NCBI GenBank assembly: GCA_963383645.1
Contig: OY726560.1
Location: 69,441,023-69,505,022 of the forward strand
Length of the DNA: 64,000 bases
Direction of reading: 5' to 3'
DNA from: Muscardinus avellanarius
Taxonomy: Eukaryota; Chordata; Mammalia; Rodentia; Gliridae
Positions 12,290 to 21,679 of the stretch are shown here, piece after piece. Below the pieces are notes generated by a model, which made no database searches, was not told the DNA's origin, and saw nothing but the letters and a program-made list of their open reading frames with translations. Numbering within the stretch: the stretch's first letter is position 1; the number at the start of each line of letters is the position of its first letter. The translations under genes and the position numbers were made by a program.

Positions 12290-13060
12290 ATTGGTGCTTT
12301 GTAATTATACATCATAGTGAGGTTAGAGTGGCAGAAACATGCACACACGCAGCACTGGTGTTTCCCTCTGGGTCCCACTTCACTCCCTCCTCATCCCCAT
12401 ATGTAATATTAACATTGTTTTGATAACTTCATATATAAACAAAATGATTTGAACTGTTTACATCAACAGATGTCCCCTTTTACCTACCTCCCTCCCTCCC
12501 CAAGTCTCTTTCCACTGGTCATCTAATGTCTCATTTATCTGAAGTCCCCCTTTTTTGTGGCACTGGGGATGGAATCCAGGAGCTTTCTACCTCTGATCTA
12601 CACCCCCAGCCCTACTTTTTATTCTTTATTTTGAAACAGGGTCTCACTAAGTTGTGGAGGGCCTCACTAAGTAGCTGATGTTGTCCTTGAACTAGGATCC
12701 TCAGCCTCAGCCTCCCAAATGCTGGGATTATAAGTGTGCGCCACCATGCCCGGCTTTCTGGAGGACCTTTTGTTTCCCAGGGTCCCTAGCTTCCACCTGT
12801 GTGTGAAAGCATATCGCCCTTCTCTTTCTAAGACTGGCTAAGTGTTGCTTAGCGTACTATTCTCAAGTTCCGTCCATGATTCTGCAAATGACATAATTGT
12901 GCCCTTGATTCTGGCTGAGTAGAATTCCATTGTGTGTATATCACATAACTTCATAGTTCACTCATCTGTTGATGAGACCTAGGCTGGTTCTTAGTGTGAC
13001 TATTGTGAATTGTGCTACTCTGAACATGGAAAAGCATGTTTCCCTATGACATTCTGCTTG
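12290..13060 (-). mobile_element. old rodent L1 3' end, 5'-truncated
   Basis: The antisense 3' UTR and ORF2 tail are recognisable: TTATACATCATAGTGAGGT, CCCTCTGGGTCCCACTTC, AAGACTGGCTAAGTGTTGC and GAATTCCATTGTGTGTATAT (ORF2 C-terminus). Split by the SINE at 12551-12755. Confidence 0.75.
12551..12755 (-). mobile_element. B1-dID SINE inside L1 3' UTR
   Basis: Short T-tail, ID half GGCACTGGGGATGGAATCCA, B1 half ending GCGCCACCATGCCCGGCT. It interrupts the L1 3' UTR and is therefore younger than it. Confidence 0.92.
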
Positions 13061-13645
13061 GTCTTCATTTTCTTTAATTTATATTTTATTTTTATGTGGA
13101 ACATAGTGAAAATGGCATACATTCAGGCTGTGCTTGGTGCCCTCTCCCCTCCCCTGCTTCTCGCTTCTCCCCTCCCAACAATGAGTTTCCAGGTTAACCA
13201 TCTTACATTCATACTTTTACACTTATTTGAATGTAGCTCCTCCATTAATCAACCTCAACCTTCTTCCTCTCCTATCATTAGAGGAACCATATGTCCTTTC
13301 TCTTTCTGTGCCTGGCTGATCTTATTTAACATAATGTTCTCCAGGTCTTTCCATCTTCTTGAGAATAACATGGTTTTGTTTTTTAGCTGAGTAGAATTCC
13401 ATTGTATGTATTTCTCATCATTTTGCAATCCATTCATCTGTTGATGGAGACCTAGGTTAGTTCTATATATTGGCTATTACAAATTGTGCTGCTATGAACA
13501 TGGGTATGCATATGTTACTGTAGTTCTCTGATTTTGAGCCCTTTGGAAAGATACCCAGGAGTGGTAGAGCCAGATCAAATGGTGGATCTATTCCCAGTTT
13601 TCTAAGGAATCTCCACACTGATCTTCATAGCAGCTGAACTACATT
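13061..13645 (-). mobile_element. L1 3' end, second family, 5'-truncated
   Basis: T-rich end at 13061-13090. The 3' UTR is of the same type as 45340-45592 and 60170-60400 (CAGGTTAACCAT, CTCCATTAATCAACCTCA). It is followed by the antisense ORF2 C-terminus (GGCTGATC..AACATAATGTTCTCCA, GATACCCAGGAGTGGTAGAG). A chance 126-codon plus-strand frame overlaps it. Confidence 0.88.
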
Positions 13646-14087
13646 TTTAAACACAGGATTTCAGAAGCAATGTGTTAGAATGGAAGAAATCAGTGAATTT
13701 GTATCTTTGGCTCATTTTTCTTTTGATTTTTTCTCTTTTGTCTTTCCTTGGTTATTTTTAAGAAAACCATGTATTAGTAATATTAATGCTTTGGGTAATA
13801 TGTGTGTGGCAAATTATTTTAACCTGTCATTTGTCTTTTGACTTTTCTGTAAGGCAAATGGCAGTGTAAACAGCTTTCATGGTTATATATTCATATCTAC
13901 CCTCAATATTTTGTGGCATTTAGATGTATCTGGTTTAAAAATGTCAAATAACTCTACCACTCAAAATTATACAAGTGTATAATTTTTCTTCTGATTTTGC
14001 ATTATTTTATTTTTCCTTTTTACATATAGGTCTTCATATAGAATTTTTTTTTGGGGGGTGAGAATGATGTCATGAAGAGTACAACCA
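13646..14087. other. unassigned non-coding DNA
   Basis: AT-rich sequence, possibly L1M-derived, with no clear landmarks. Confidence 0.35.
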
Positions 14088-14298
14088 TTTTTTTTTTTTC
14101 AGTACTGGGGATAGAACCCAGGGGCATTCTACCTCCAAGCTATATTCCCAGCCCTATTTTTTATTCTTTATTTTGAAACAAGGTCTCACTGAGTTGCAAA
14201 GGGCCTCACTAAGTAGCTGAGGCTGCTTGCAAACTGTGATCCTCCTGTCTCAGCCTCCTGAATGCTGGGATTACAAGCGTGCACCACCACGCCCAGCC
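14088..14298 (-). mobile_element. B1-dID SINE
   Basis: T-tail 14088-14099, ID half with GGGGATAGAACCCAGGGGCA, B1 half ending CACCACCACGCCCAGCC. Confidence 0.93.
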
Positions 14299-14359
14299 TT
14301 AATTCCTACAAAGCTGTTTACAGAAGAGGACAGTTACAGAAGAGGCATGCATTCTCCTA

Positions 14360-14572
14360 CATACTTAACACACTTTACTCAAAACAAAATACAAATTTAA
14401 ATAATAAAATGCTATCTTTACATATCAAGTTGGCAAAATTTTAAAATATTGAAAATAGAGTTGGTACAGATGTGGAAGAAATTAGGATTCTCATCTAGTG
14501 CTGGAGGAAATGTGAGATTTCAAAACCTCTTTGGAAAATAATCCAGCAGAATTTATTAAGAGTTAAGATCCT
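14360..14572 (+). mobile_element. ancient L1M fragment, part 1
   Basis: L1M ORF2/3' landmarks: TATCAAGTTGGCAAAATTTT, GGTACAGATGTGG, AGTGCTGGAGGAAATGTGAG, AAACCTCTTTGGAAAATAAT. It continues after the insertions at ~14977-15053 and 18412-18660, which proves that the two elements in between were inserted. Confidence 0.75.
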
Positions 14573-14976
14573 CAGCTGGGTGCATTGGCACACACCTGTA
14601 ATCCCACTACTGGGGAGGCTGACAGGAGAATATTAGGTTTGAGGCCAGTCTCAGCAACTTAGCGTGGCCCTCAGCAACTTAGATCCTATTTCCAGAGGAT
14701 CGTGGTTCACGGACAGCCTCAGCTACTTAGGCCCTCCGCAATTTAGTGAGACCCAGTTTCAAATTAAAGAATAAAAAAACTAGGGCAGGGGGTATAGCTC
14801 GGAAGTCAAATGCTCCCGGTTTCCATCTCCAGACCCGCAAAAAATAATAAATAAATAAAAAGTAAACTAGTGCTATGGGTGTAGCTCAGAGGTACACACC
14901 ATTGGGTTCAATCCCCAGTACCCCATATTCATGTGCACATACATGCACACATGCACACACACACACACACACACAA
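14573..14976 (+). mobile_element. B1-dID SINE oligomer with (CA)n tail
   Basis: The B1 part starts CAGCTGGGTGCATTGGCACA and contains an internal partial duplication (CAGCAACTTAG twice, then a second CAGCCTCAGCTACTTAG). It is followed by an ID half (GGGGGTATAGCTCGG), an A/TAAA linker and a second ID half (ATGGGTGTAGCTCAGAGG … TTCAATCCCCAGTACCCC), then CA repeats (14931-14976). Similar in plan to 27432-28010. Confidence 0.88.
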
Positions 14977-15053
14977 ATTCATTTATTTGCAAGCATCCTC
15001 CCCACGCAGTTAAAATCCTCATACTTTTTTGGGAAGAAATCCTATTTTTAAAA
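14977..15053 (+). mobile_element. ancient L1M fragment, part 2
   Basis: A short piece of the same L1M between the SINE and the composite element. It ends in the target sequence GCCTGTCTAAA and resumes at 18397. Confidence 0.55.
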
Positions 15054-15067
15054 GCCTGTCTAAATTT

Positions 15068-15415
15068 TTTAAAATATATTTTTATTTGTGCATTGTTAAA
15101 AATCACAATGGAGTACAAGACTTGTGAGGATATCCAAGCACACATCATCCAATTAACCTTTATCCAATCCCCATCCCATTCCCTCCCCCTTCCTCAATCC
15201 CATGCTTGATTTAGTGATTAACTTTGATATATTTGTTTATGTACATCATGTGTTTTAAAGAGATTCCATCTTCCCCCATCCCATCCTCTGATTGGTCACC
15301 TTAATTGTTCCTCTATAGGGCCCTTTCTTCAACTATATTTCCTCCTATTACCCATTTCTTCCTAGTTTTTGCATATTAGGGAAAGCATCTGATTTTTTAT
15401 TTTCTGTGATATTTC
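15068..15415 (-). mobile_element. L1 3' UTR and ORF2 tail of the composite
   Basis: Aligns to 57840-58165: TTTATTTGTGCATTG, ATGGAGTACAAGAC, CCCATGCTTGATTTAGTG, TTTGTTTATGTACATCATG, TTCTTCCTAGTTTTTGCATATTAG, then homology to the last ~10 codons of ORF2. Similarity fades between 15.41 and 15.44 kb, where the minisatellite starts. Confidence 0.85.
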
Positions 15416-15435
15416 TCTGTGTATGCTGCATTGCA

Positions 15436-16300
15436 AGTTCCGATCCCACTCTTGAAGGCCCCAGGACTGGCCTGGCTACCCAGCAGACTCTGATCACAGC
15501 CTTGCTGGCTTTAGCACTGGCCTTGCCTCATGGTAGGACTCGATCCTGGCCTCATTGGCCCCAGCACTGGCCTCACCCCTCAGCAGGCTCCGATCCTGGC
15601 CTTGGAGGCCCCAGCACTGGCCTTGCCTCCCAGCAGGCCCTGATCCCAGCCTGACTGGCCCTGGCACAGGCCTCACCCCTCGGCAGGCTCCTATCTCGGC
15701 CTCTTGAGGCCCCAGCACTGACCTTGCCTTACAACAGGCTCCGATCATGGCCTCACTGGCCCTGGCACAGGCCTCACCCCTCTGCAGGCTCTGATCTCAG
15801 CCTCCAAAGGCCCCAGCACCAGCCTTGCCTCACAACAGGCTCTGATCCCATCATTGCTGGCCCCAGCACCAGCCTCACCCCTTGGCAGGCTCTGATTCTG
15901 GCCTCGGAGGCCCCAGCACCAGCCTCACCTCAGGGCAGGCCCAGATCCCATCCTCACTGGCCCAGCACCACCCTTACCTCTAGCAGGCTCCGATCCCGGC
16001 CTTGGAGGCCCAAACACCAGCCTTGTCTTAGGAAAGACTCTGATCCCGGCCTCCCTGGCCCCAACACCGGCCTCACCCCTCAGCAGGTTTTGATCCTGGC
16101 TTCGGAGGCCCCAGCACCAGCCTTGCCTCACAGCAGCTCCTATCCTGGCTTCACTGGCCCCGACACCAGCCTCACCCCTCAGCAGGCTCTGATCCTGGTC
16201 TCACTGGCCCTGGCGCTGGCCTAATCCCCTAGCAGGCTCCTATCCTAGCCTCAGAGGCCCCGGAACCGGCTTTGCTGTGCATCGGGCTTTGGTCTCTGTC
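15436..16300 (-). repeat. GC-rich minisatellite, ~50-bp unit
   Basis: About 17 units of 49-51 bp. Each has GGCTC(C/T)GATC…GGCC at its start and (C)CAGCAC(C/T)(A/G)GCC in its middle. Two unit types largely alternate: one with GGAGGCCCCAGCACC and TTGCCTCAC, the other with CACTGGCCC and CTCACCCCTC, giving a ~100-bp higher-order repeat. The open frames through it (82 and 166 codons plus, 84 minus) reflect lack of stops in a GC-rich repeat. The 50-bp unit shifts frame each time, so this is not a protein repeat. Confidence 0.92.
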
Positions 16301-16325
16301 ACTACGAGCAGGTCGTCTACAGATG

Positions 16326-16490
16326 CCCCCCGCCCCCCCCCCCCCGGGCTACACTCCCAGAGACCTATTTTTTTTTTTTAATTTGGAAAAAGGGTCTCTT
16401 AAGCCAGCAAGGCTGGCCTCAAACCTGTGTGATCCTCCTGTCTCTACCTCCCAAGCACAGGGATTACAAGCATGCAGCACCACGCCCATT
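16326..16490 (-). mobile_element. B1-dID SINE with C-run in place of ID end
   Basis: GGGCTACACTCCCAGAGACC and a B1 half ending GCAGCACCACGCCCA are present. The tail and first part of the ID half are missing and replaced by a run of Cs (16327-16344, one G). Confidence 0.85.
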
Positions 16491-16499
16491 CTTTGATTT

Positions 16500-16740
16500 T
16501 GTTTTCTTTGTGAGAGCAGTACATGTCTTAGGCAAAAGCTGGGACCCCAAATACCTAGTGGCAATGAATTTGTCTTCCCTCCAAAGGCAGAGGTCCACAG
16601 CTTCACTTCAGAGAGCAGGCTCTGCTGCTCCATGTCCACCCTGGCCTCCTGCTCTGTGCAGAGGAGCACAGTGGCCATGAGGGCTGATGACTCCCAGAAC
16701 ACACAGCATGGTGGCCCATCACAGCTATGCAGGGCTCCCT
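16500..16740 (-). repeat. ~210-bp unit, copy 3 of the composite
   Basis: Diverged relative of 17645-17854 and 17855-18060. Shared anchors are AGTA(C/T)(A/G)TGT near the start, GCAATGAATTT, CTCC(A/G)A(A/G)…AGAGG and (C)CACAGC. It flanks the monomer block on the minisatellite side. Confidence 0.7.
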
Positions 16741-17620
16741 CTGAAACCCCCCAAATCCTTTTACCACTTAGCATGTTGTCCAGAATTCCCCAGCATGTGT
16801 GGCAGGAGCAGTCTACTTTTGGGGAGATTTCCTCAAAAGTTCAAGGTGGACTGGACTGGATCTGTGTGCCCCTCCAAATTCTGGTCACCACCACTGCCAC
16901 TGCCACCACTGCCATCTCGGTTCTCTCCTGAACACTTTTCCCACACAGTTTGTTTTCCAGAATTCCTGAGCATGTGCATCAATAGAAGTATACCTTTGAG
17001 GATATTTCTTTAAAATTATGAGGTGGATTGGATTGAATCTCTGCCTCTACCAAATACTGACCACTGTAGCTGCTGCCACAGCCATCTCAGTTCTCTTCCA
17101 AGCACCTTATTCATACAGCATGTTGTCCTAAATTCTCGAGCATGTGTGGTGGTAGCGTTCTACCTTTGGCACGATTTCTTCAAAAGATCCAGGTGGATTA
17201 AATCAGATCTTTGCCTCTCCTGAATACTGGCCGGTGCCATTGTTGCTGCTTCCACCATCTCAGTTCTCTCCCAAACACTTTTCCCACATTGCATATTGTC
17301 CAGAATTCCTGAACATGCACAGTGGTAGCATTCTACCTTTGGGGCAATTTCTTCAGAAGATCATGGTGGGTTGGATCAGATCTCTGCCTCTCCCAAATAC
17401 TAGTCTCCACCACTGCCGCCGCTGCTACCATCACCTTCCTCCTGGTTCTCTACTGAGCTCCTTCCTTACATGATATAATGTCCAGAATTCTTAAGCTTGT
17501 GCATTAGGGGCAGTCTCCTTCGCGGGGATTTTTTTCCAAAAGTTCCAGGTGAATTAAATAGGGTTTATCTGTATCTCCTGAATCCTGGCTGCTGCTGCCG
17601 CCATCTTAACCCCTCTCCAT
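16741..17620 (-). repeat. five ~173-bp promoter-like monomers
   Basis: Recurring anchors are TGTCCAGAATTC (variants near 16777, 16955, 17124, 17297, 17480), CATGTGC, TTTCTTCAAAAG, and a CCATCTC/CCATCTT/CCATCAC box at 16912, 17082, 17255, 17428 and 17601, giving spacings of 170, 173, 173 and 173. On the minus strand these read AAGATGG/GAGATGG in a GC-rich setting, like the YY1 boxes of L1 promoters. Tandem monomers of ~200 bp are the known promoter form of mouse L1; by analogy this may be a promoter array. Confidence 0.8.
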
Positions 17621-17644
17621 TTTTTTTTTTTTATAAGAGAAGAC

Positions 17645-18060
17645 AGTATGTGTGTTTTGAAGAGGTTGTGGGATCGAGCACACATCAGCAATGAATTTTC
17701 TCTCCTCTCCAAGAGTGGAGACCACAGCCTCACCAGGTAGAGCAGGATCTGCTATTCCGAGCACAACAAGAACTCCAGTGCAGCAAAGAGCAGTACAGCA
17801 GCTAGGCGTGCTGAGCTCCCCGCTGCGACTGTGGCCGCCTCCAACTTCAAGTCTAGTATGTGTGTTTTGAAGAGGTTGTGAGATTGAGCACTCAGGAGCA
17901 ATGAATTTTATCCCCCCTCCAAGAGCAGAGGCCACAGCCTTACCGCATAGAGCACACAGCCCCCAGCACAGCACAGAGGAGCATGGCGGCCAGGCGCGCT
18001 GAGTTTCCCGGGATGCGCGGCTTGGCTTCCTGCCTGGCGCTCCTGGGCTCCCTCCAACAC
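17645..18060 (-). repeat. tandem pair of ~210-bp units in the composite
   Basis: AGTATGTGTGTTTTGAAGAG occurs at 17645 and 17855, a 210-bp period. Both units share GCAATGAATTTT, CTCCAAGAG…GAG and CCACAGCCT. The second contains a CpG-rich core near 17981-18040 (GCATGGCGGCCAGGCGCGC). Confidence 0.85.
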
Positions 18061-18396
18061 TCCCGGATCATTTTTCTTATAAGGTATGTTGTTAAGAGTT
18101 CCCCAGCATGTGCAGCTAAAGCGGTCTTTTTTCTAATCTCTTCTGAAATGTTCTTCCAAAAATCACTTTTCTTGCATGGCATGTGCCTCCTTGTCACCTT
18201 GCTTCTAATTCCGCCATTATCCGCTCTCTCTTCTGTATTCTAAATAGGAAGTCATGGCTGGAAATGTCTCCTTAAGTTGTCCCAATCATATATTAAACCA
18301 AAATCTGGTGTCCAGGGCTTCTCCAAGGAATGCATGTTTTTTTTCAGCAGCCACAATCACCACTGCGACCACGGCCGCTGCCATCTTGCCCCCTTT
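18061..18396 (-). promoter_or_regulatory. 5' monomers of the composite with YY1-like start box
   Basis: Two more ~170-bp monomers: AAGAGTTCCCCAGCATGTGC near 18096 and CCATTAT/CCATCTT boxes at 18214 and 18381. On the minus strand the element begins ~10 bp upstream of CAAGATGGCAGCGGCC. L1 families typically place a YY1 site at the 5' end to set transcription start. Function is inferred only from this position and motif. Confidence 0.6.
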
Positions 18397-18411
18397 GCCT
18401 GTCTAAAATTT

Positions 18412-18660
18412 AAAAAATTATCATATGTGCTAAAATGTTTACCATAACATTGAGTATAGTAGTTTAAAAATACTGAAGACAAATTTCATCAATAAAGGGC
18501 CAGTTGAAAAGATTATGACATCTCTACACTGGAATATTATGAAGCTCTTACCAAGAATGAGTTATGGGCATATATTGACCTGGAGGAACCTGCATGATAT
18601 ATTTTAAGTAAAAATAAAGGTTTAAAATGTAAGTGCATGATTCTATTTTTGACAAGTAAC
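18412..18660 (+). mobile_element. ancient L1M fragment, part 3
   Basis: Continuation of 14360-15053: AAATGTTTACCATAACATTG, CATCAATAAAGGGCCAGTTG, ACACTGGAATATTATGAAGC and GATATATTTTAAGTAAAAA, the usual order at the L1M ORF2 end and 3' UTR. Confidence 0.75.
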
Positions 18661-18869
18661 TTTTGAATTTTAGGGTTGTTTCTTTGAAATAGTGTTAGCA
18701 TTGTCTCTTTGTCATTGGAGAGGGCAAGCTAATGGGGTAGTGACAGTTTGTAAGGTTATATTAACTTGTCCTTGTCACATTAAAATGGACTGATAATACT
18801 AGCATAAGTGAGTTATCACATAATTATGTTTTTATAAGAACTGAACTAGGGGAAAGAAAATTTGAGTTC

Positions 18870-19076
18870 CATTTTTTTTGTGTGTGTGTGTGGCACCCAG
18901 GGACATTCTACCTCTGAGCGATACCCAAGCCCTATTTTTTTATTCTTTACTTTGACACAGTGTCTCACTCAGTTGCAAGGAGCCTCACTAAGTAGCTGAG
19001 ACTGTCCGCGAACTGCGATTCTCTTGTCTCAGCCTCCCAAGTACTGGTATTACAAGCGTGCGCCACCACGCCCAGC
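18870..19076 (-). mobile_element. B1-dID SINE
   Basis: T/GT-rich tail 18872-18891, ID half GGCACCCAGGGACATTCTAC, B1 half ending GCCACCACGCCCAGCT. Confidence 0.9.
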
Positions 19077-19424
19077 TCTGAGGTGCATTTCGATTTACAC
19101 ATCTTGGGTATGTCATTGTGTTCCTAACATCTCTAACACATGTGGAAAAAATAAAGAAGAAAATACCAAGTAAAGGCCACTGAAATAAGGGTAGCACAGG
19201 GAGCAATACATTTCCACACATTTCCTATTGTTAGAGACCAAGATTTTCAAGATCATAAATTAGTATCTGTTTCAGCTTACCAGCAAAGAACCAGCATTTT
19301 TTTTCATTTAAAAAAGATTCAGAACCTTGCAGTCATTCCTAGCATACATAAAATAGAAGCTCAGCCTGAATCCCAGCATAATTTACTTAAGAAAACACAT
19401 CTAAAGGGAACAGAGCAGGTTTCA

Positions 19425-19605
19425 ATGCTGAGAGCCTATCAGAATTATCTGCAAAGTAAACAAATGTGAATATAAACACTCTAGCCATACCCTAAACATA
19501 CTGAATCAGCATCCAGAAATTGGGCCCAGGGATCTATTTTTAAAATGATTCCTTCCCAGGTGATTCTGAGGCATTTTACCTACAGACCATGGTTTGGAAC
19601 TACTG
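19425..19605 (+). mobile_element. MER5-like hAT-Charlie relic
   Basis: CTATCAGAATTATCTGCAAA, CTGAATCAGCATCCAGAAAT, GGGCCCAGGGATCTATTTTT, CAGGTGATTCTGAGGCA and GGTTTGGAACTACTGA appear in MER5 order. Non-coding. Confidence 0.75.
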
Positions 19606-20520
19606 ACAAAGTCTTAAATAAGGTCAGGCTGCCTGACAAAGGGAATAGAAGCAGGGATGATAAGTATTTTCAAAGCACCTGCCATCAAAAAGTGCCTTTT
19701 AGTGCCCTCATGTACAATTAGCAGAATATGTAAAATTCAAACATGTTTGCAAAAAATAGGGCCATTTTTCCCTATTCTAGGAGTTACTGATCCAACATTT
19801 GGGTTTTTTTTTTTAAGTAACATACCAGCCTTGTCATAACCTTGAACCTCCATCATTCATTACACCTGATCCTTCCCTTCAGTATCCTCATATTGACTGT
19901 GGCACAGTCTCCAGACGCCATGCATATATTTTGTCTCAAAAACTCAGCCACTGGGGCAACACTATAATAGCTTTGCAAAAGTAAAGCAAGTATACAAATC
20001 CTAGATGCATTATTCCCCCACTTTTTTTTGATTAATGGGTGTTTGACTTACTTAAAAGTCAAAAGAAAATCTATTTAAACACCAGACCTTGAATATCTGA
20101 AACACTTGAAAAAAAATTACCACTAACAGAGAAAGGCTAAGTTGAAAGGGAACCTTTTAGAAAGATTGAAGCAAAGCAAATGGCACGTGTGGTATTTCTC
20201 TCTAGCCTCTAAGGCAATAAAGTACCAGATGTCATGCAACAAAGTCGGAGGGGACCATGTAACCTAATGGGCGTAACCAGTGTGCTCAGCTTTAGAAAGC
20301 TCTTGTGCTTATAAAAAGAAGTGACTTGGCACCATTAACTCCATATGTTAGATTTAGGACTCTTTCCCCCCCACCCAGCCTGCATTTGATTTATTTAAAC
20401 ATTCATAATACTTGCTCTTTGTATTAAAGGGGAGAGTATAAGTGAATAAGATGTTTGTTCAGTCCTAATTAGGAAGTCTCTCACATAGTAGGTTGCTTAG
20501 TAAATATTTGGGAATGGCAT
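19606..20520. other. unassigned non-coding DNA
   Basis: No gene or named repeat. AT-rich, with short T and A runs. Confidence 0.4.
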
Positions 20521-21002
20521 TTATCTGTTAACTTTTTTTTTTTATTTTTTATTGGTACACTCGGCTCGCTGTCCACCACTCCTCTCTGGAGCCTGGTGGG
20601 CTGTTGAATGCGTTGGTCTGGTGCTGTCCGGTGAACTCGCTGCTGCTGCCAGCAGTAAGGCGCTGCTGCCACGTCCTTAGGCGTGAGGCCGGCATATCTC
20701 CTCTGTGGCTCTGAGCACCGTTCTGAGTCCCCCTCCTCTCTGGGGCCTGGTGCTGCAAGGAAAGATGGTGCCCGCCGCTCCAGCCGCAGCACTGCGGTCT
20801 GGTTTCTTTCTGGTTTCTCGTTTTTCCAGCCCTCTTTTTCTCTGTGCCTTGTAATTACATTTTATGTTTCTCTGATGATGGTGTTTTCTGACCATGAAAG
20901 GCACTGATTTTGTAGTAATAGAGATTGGTTGTTAGCGGGGCTCGTAAGTCCTGCTTTTCTCCATCACCATCTTCCTGGAAGTCCCGCATTATCTGTTAAC
21001 TT
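20521..21002 (-). mobile_element. retrocopy of a spliced L1 RNA (SpIRE-like)
   Basis: Perfect 14-bp duplication TTATCTGTTAACTT at 20521-20534 and 20989-21002. On the minus strand the insert starts GCGGGACTTCCAGGAAGATGG (20987), the same 5' end as the L1 at 63892, and follows the L1 5' UTR for ~428 nt to …GAGCCGAG (20560). It then jumps to TGTACCAATAAAAAATAAA and an A tail (20535-20559). The unspliced sibling at 63130 reads CTGAG|GTAAGC exactly at the break. The joined 3' piece matches the extreme L1 3' end (43580 region, minus strand ATACAG|TGCACCAAT). Donor GT and acceptor AG are both present at the break, so splicing is the simplest explanation. Confidence 0.82.
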
Positions 21003-21180
21003 CTAACTGGGTGGTTATAAGAGGAAAGATCAACTTGAGTTGGTTGTACTTAGTTGAGCATGCTATGCAATGTACACATTGACTTCATTCTCTAATGGAG
21101 GCAGCCAGGAAGTGGTCAACATGGTGAAGAGTGTGCAGGGCAGAGCTGTAACTGCACACAAAGCCCTGATTCAGAGGTGT

Positions 21181-21540
21181 TGAAGTGAAAGCCGGGCGTA
21201 GCAGTGCACGCTTGTAATCCCTGTACATGGGAGACTGAGACAGGAGGACCATAGGTTCATGGCCAGCTTCAACTACTTAGTAAGGCCCTCCACAACTTTG
21301 TGGAACCCTGTTTCAGAGTAAAGAATAAGGCCGGGCATGGTGGTGCACGCTTTTAATCTCCACACTTGGGAGGCTGAGACGGGAGGATCGCACAGGTTCG
21401 AAGCCAGCCTCAGCTACTTAGTGAGGCTCTCAGCAACTTGGTGAGACCCTGTTTCCAAATAAAACATAGGTCTGGGAGTATAGCCCGGAGGTAGAAAGCT
21501 CAATCCCCAGTGCTAAAAAACAAAACAAAACAAAACAAAA
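21181..21540 (+). mobile_element. B1-B1-ID SINE trimer
   Basis: Two B1 units (from GCCGGGCGTAGCAGTGCACG and GCCGGGCATGGTGGTGCACG) followed by one ID half (GTCTGGGAGTATAGCCCGGA … TCAATCCCCAGTGC) and an (ACAAA)n tail. Flanks GTGTTGAAGTGAAA and GATGTTGAAGTTAAA look like an imperfect target-site duplication. Confidence 0.9.
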
Positions 21541-21679
21541 GATGTTGAAGTTAAAGTATTAAGATGTTAAGGTTCAGAGGACATGATGTAGAGTTCACTT
21601 TTGTCCACTCTGCTTTAAGTTTCTATTTCTTGAAAGTCTACATATTTGTCCAAATAAATATAGCATTCCTCCCACTCTT

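Larger units (their letters stand above)
15054..18411 (-). mobile_element. 3.3 kb composite L1-derived retroelement without ORFs
   Basis: An insertion bounded by GCCTGTCTAAA(A)TTT at 15054-15067 and 18397-18411. The right copy is followed by AAAAAA, so the junction TTT/AAAA matches an L1-endonuclease target. Read on the minus strand it has a 5' start GGGGGCAAGATGGCAGC at ~18396, ~173-bp and ~210-bp tandem units (18.4-16.5 kb), a 50-bp GC-rich minisatellite (16.30-15.43 kb), then the last ORF2 codons and 3' UTR of a squirrel L1 (15.41-15.07 kb) and a T-rich tail remnant. ORF1 and nearly all of ORF2 are absent. The B1-dID piece at 16326-16490 is a later insertion. It could be a distinct non-autonomous family or one internally deleted L1 with a monomeric 5' UTR. 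Confidence 0.75.

Noticed and set aside
13010..13390. 126-codon plus-strand frame
   Set aside because: It is antisense to an L1 3' UTR and ORF2 tail.
14931..14976. CA-rich arrays as CRISPR-like or regulatory repeats
   Set aside because: They are microsatellites grown from SINE tails; no spacer structure exists.
15406..16224. Long Pro/Ser/Trp/His-rich frames (82 and 166 codons) on the plus strand
   Set aside because: They run through a 50-bp minisatellite whose unit shifts frame every copy; the openness comes from GC-rich composition.
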